Below the pieces are notes generated by a model, which worked only from the letters and a program-made list of their open reading frames with translations, was not told the DNA's origin and searched no databases. This document shows positions 63,514 through 64,000 of a stretch of DNA of 64,000 bases, one piece after another (the first letter of the stretch is position 1; the number at the start of each line of letters is the position of its first letter). The stretch is from Methanolobus sp. WCC4 (GTDB lineage Archaea; Halobacteriota; Methanosarcinia; Methanosarcinales; Methanosarcinaceae). The DNA lies in assembly GCF_038022665.1 (NCBI RefSeq), contig NZ_CP150629.1, positions 2,090,480-2,154,479 on the forward strand. Reading direction: 5' to 3'. The position numbers and the translations under genes were made by a program.

Positions 63514-63522
63514 TTATAAAGG
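63514..63522 (-). promoter_or_regulatory. TATA box of the aspS-rpiA operon
   Basis: On the minus strand CCTTTATAAC lies about 65 bp before the aspS ATG, predicting a leader of roughly 37 nt. Confidence 0.5.
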
Positions 63523-63577
63523 TTTGTGGACAAAGGATTAGGTAATGTTGCCTACATATTCTAACGTTGTCTGCTCT

Positions 63578-63739
63578 ATAAGAATTCTGCAAATTCCAAC
63601 TTTGAACTCACTAATTTTCACTAGCTACATTATTTCGATAGTTTTCAGATAGTAGTTTATAAGTAACTTCAACCATCCCGGAGGGTCCGGCGAAGCCGGC
63701 ACAATCCAAAATAGTAATAATCTGTTGCCTTTTTCTGAA
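63578..63739 (-). repeat. Dispersed structured repeat, copy 3 (internally deleted)
   Basis: On the minus strand it begins with the flank AACAGATTATTACTATTTTGG, continues ATTGTGCCGGCTTCGCCGG and ACCCTCCGGGAT, then jumps to the tail CTGAAAACTATCGAAATAATG and ends near GCAGAATTC. About 120 bp of the middle part present in copies 1 and 2 are missing. Confidence 0.7.
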
Positions 63740-64000
63740 TACAGGCAATTAAAAATGCGATATTTTCCACAAAATTGATAGTCCACAACCATGATATGCA
63801 TGCACACTCACCGAAAACAGGCAAACAAGAATTTCTATGGAGACATAAATCCCTCTTTATTAATTTTATTCACGTCGTGCTAAAAAATAAGTTTATATAG
63901 TTTGCAATTTCTATAGTTGCATGTAGAACAGTTAAATATATTTGAACTAATGATTGAATTCATGTTAAAATTGACAATCAAATTTTCCAGGATTCAACAG
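63740..64000 (+). promoter_or_regulatory. Gene-free end of the window with a plus-strand TATA box
   Basis: No coding signal. TTTATATAG at 63892-63900, preceded by an A-rich stretch (TAAAAAATAAG), is a strong archaeal box A and probably serves a plus-strand gene beyond the window. Confidence 0.4.

Overview
The window reads as chromosome of a cytochrome-containing methanogenic archaeon of the Methanosarcinaceae type (Methanolobus or Methanococcoides would fit). The evidence is a methanogenesis-marker protein next to a PaaK-type ligase, an MtrA-like corrinoid protein, archaeal-type AspRS, TATA-box promoters, GGTG/GGAG ribosome sites, frequent TTG and GTG starts, PGF-CTERM-like tails on multiheme cytochromes, and a large set of soluble PAS histidine kinases. 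The genus is an inference.

Region by region: 0-11 kb is ordinary metabolism and surface biology: the end of a malic enzyme gene, a JAMM protein, one PAS kinase, a PNPOx-fold protein, a hotdog thioesterase, methanogenesis marker 8 overlapping phenylacetate-CoA ligase, a VWA/NorD-like protein and a secreted HExxH peptidase-like protein. 11-34 kb is a sensory island with eight more histidine kinases and no response regulator. They are built from reshuffled GAF, PAS, Cache and 5TM modules, and four of their leader regions share one sequence element. Two octaheme cytochromes c, one of hydroxylamine-oxidoreductase type, flank the last kinase. 36-42 kb holds copper handling (CopZ-like and CopA), an orphan MtrA-like protein, and a metallopeptidase-like lipoprotein that seems to start at ATT.

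42.1-56.7 kb is the most unusual part. It is a 14,558-bp element integrated in the 3' half of a tRNA-Val(UAC) gene, bounded by 50-bp perfect direct repeats. Its integrase is split: the N-terminal part lies at the right end and the C-terminal part at the left end. Both are open through the 50-bp repeat in the same frame, so excision would rebuild a single protein of about 396 residues. This is the architecture of SSV-type partitioned archaeal integrases. The cargo is a 2,034-residue RHS/YD-repeat protein with a HEAWH-bearing variable C-terminus, a 594-residue companion on the same strand, one unknown 208-residue protein, and about 5 kb of gene-poor DNA packed with a recurring AGAACAC motif, four iteron-like repeats and perfect palindromes. 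That DNA looks like a replication or packaging region, mixed with decayed genes.

57-64 kb returns to the chromosome: three small redox or stress genes, a two-gene MgtE-type transporter with a PhoU/TrkA-C regulator, and the aspS-rpiA pair. A dispersed repeat of about 240 bp occurs three times in the window. Paired substitutions between its two full copies preserve helices, which suggests a structured RNA or a mobile hairpin element.
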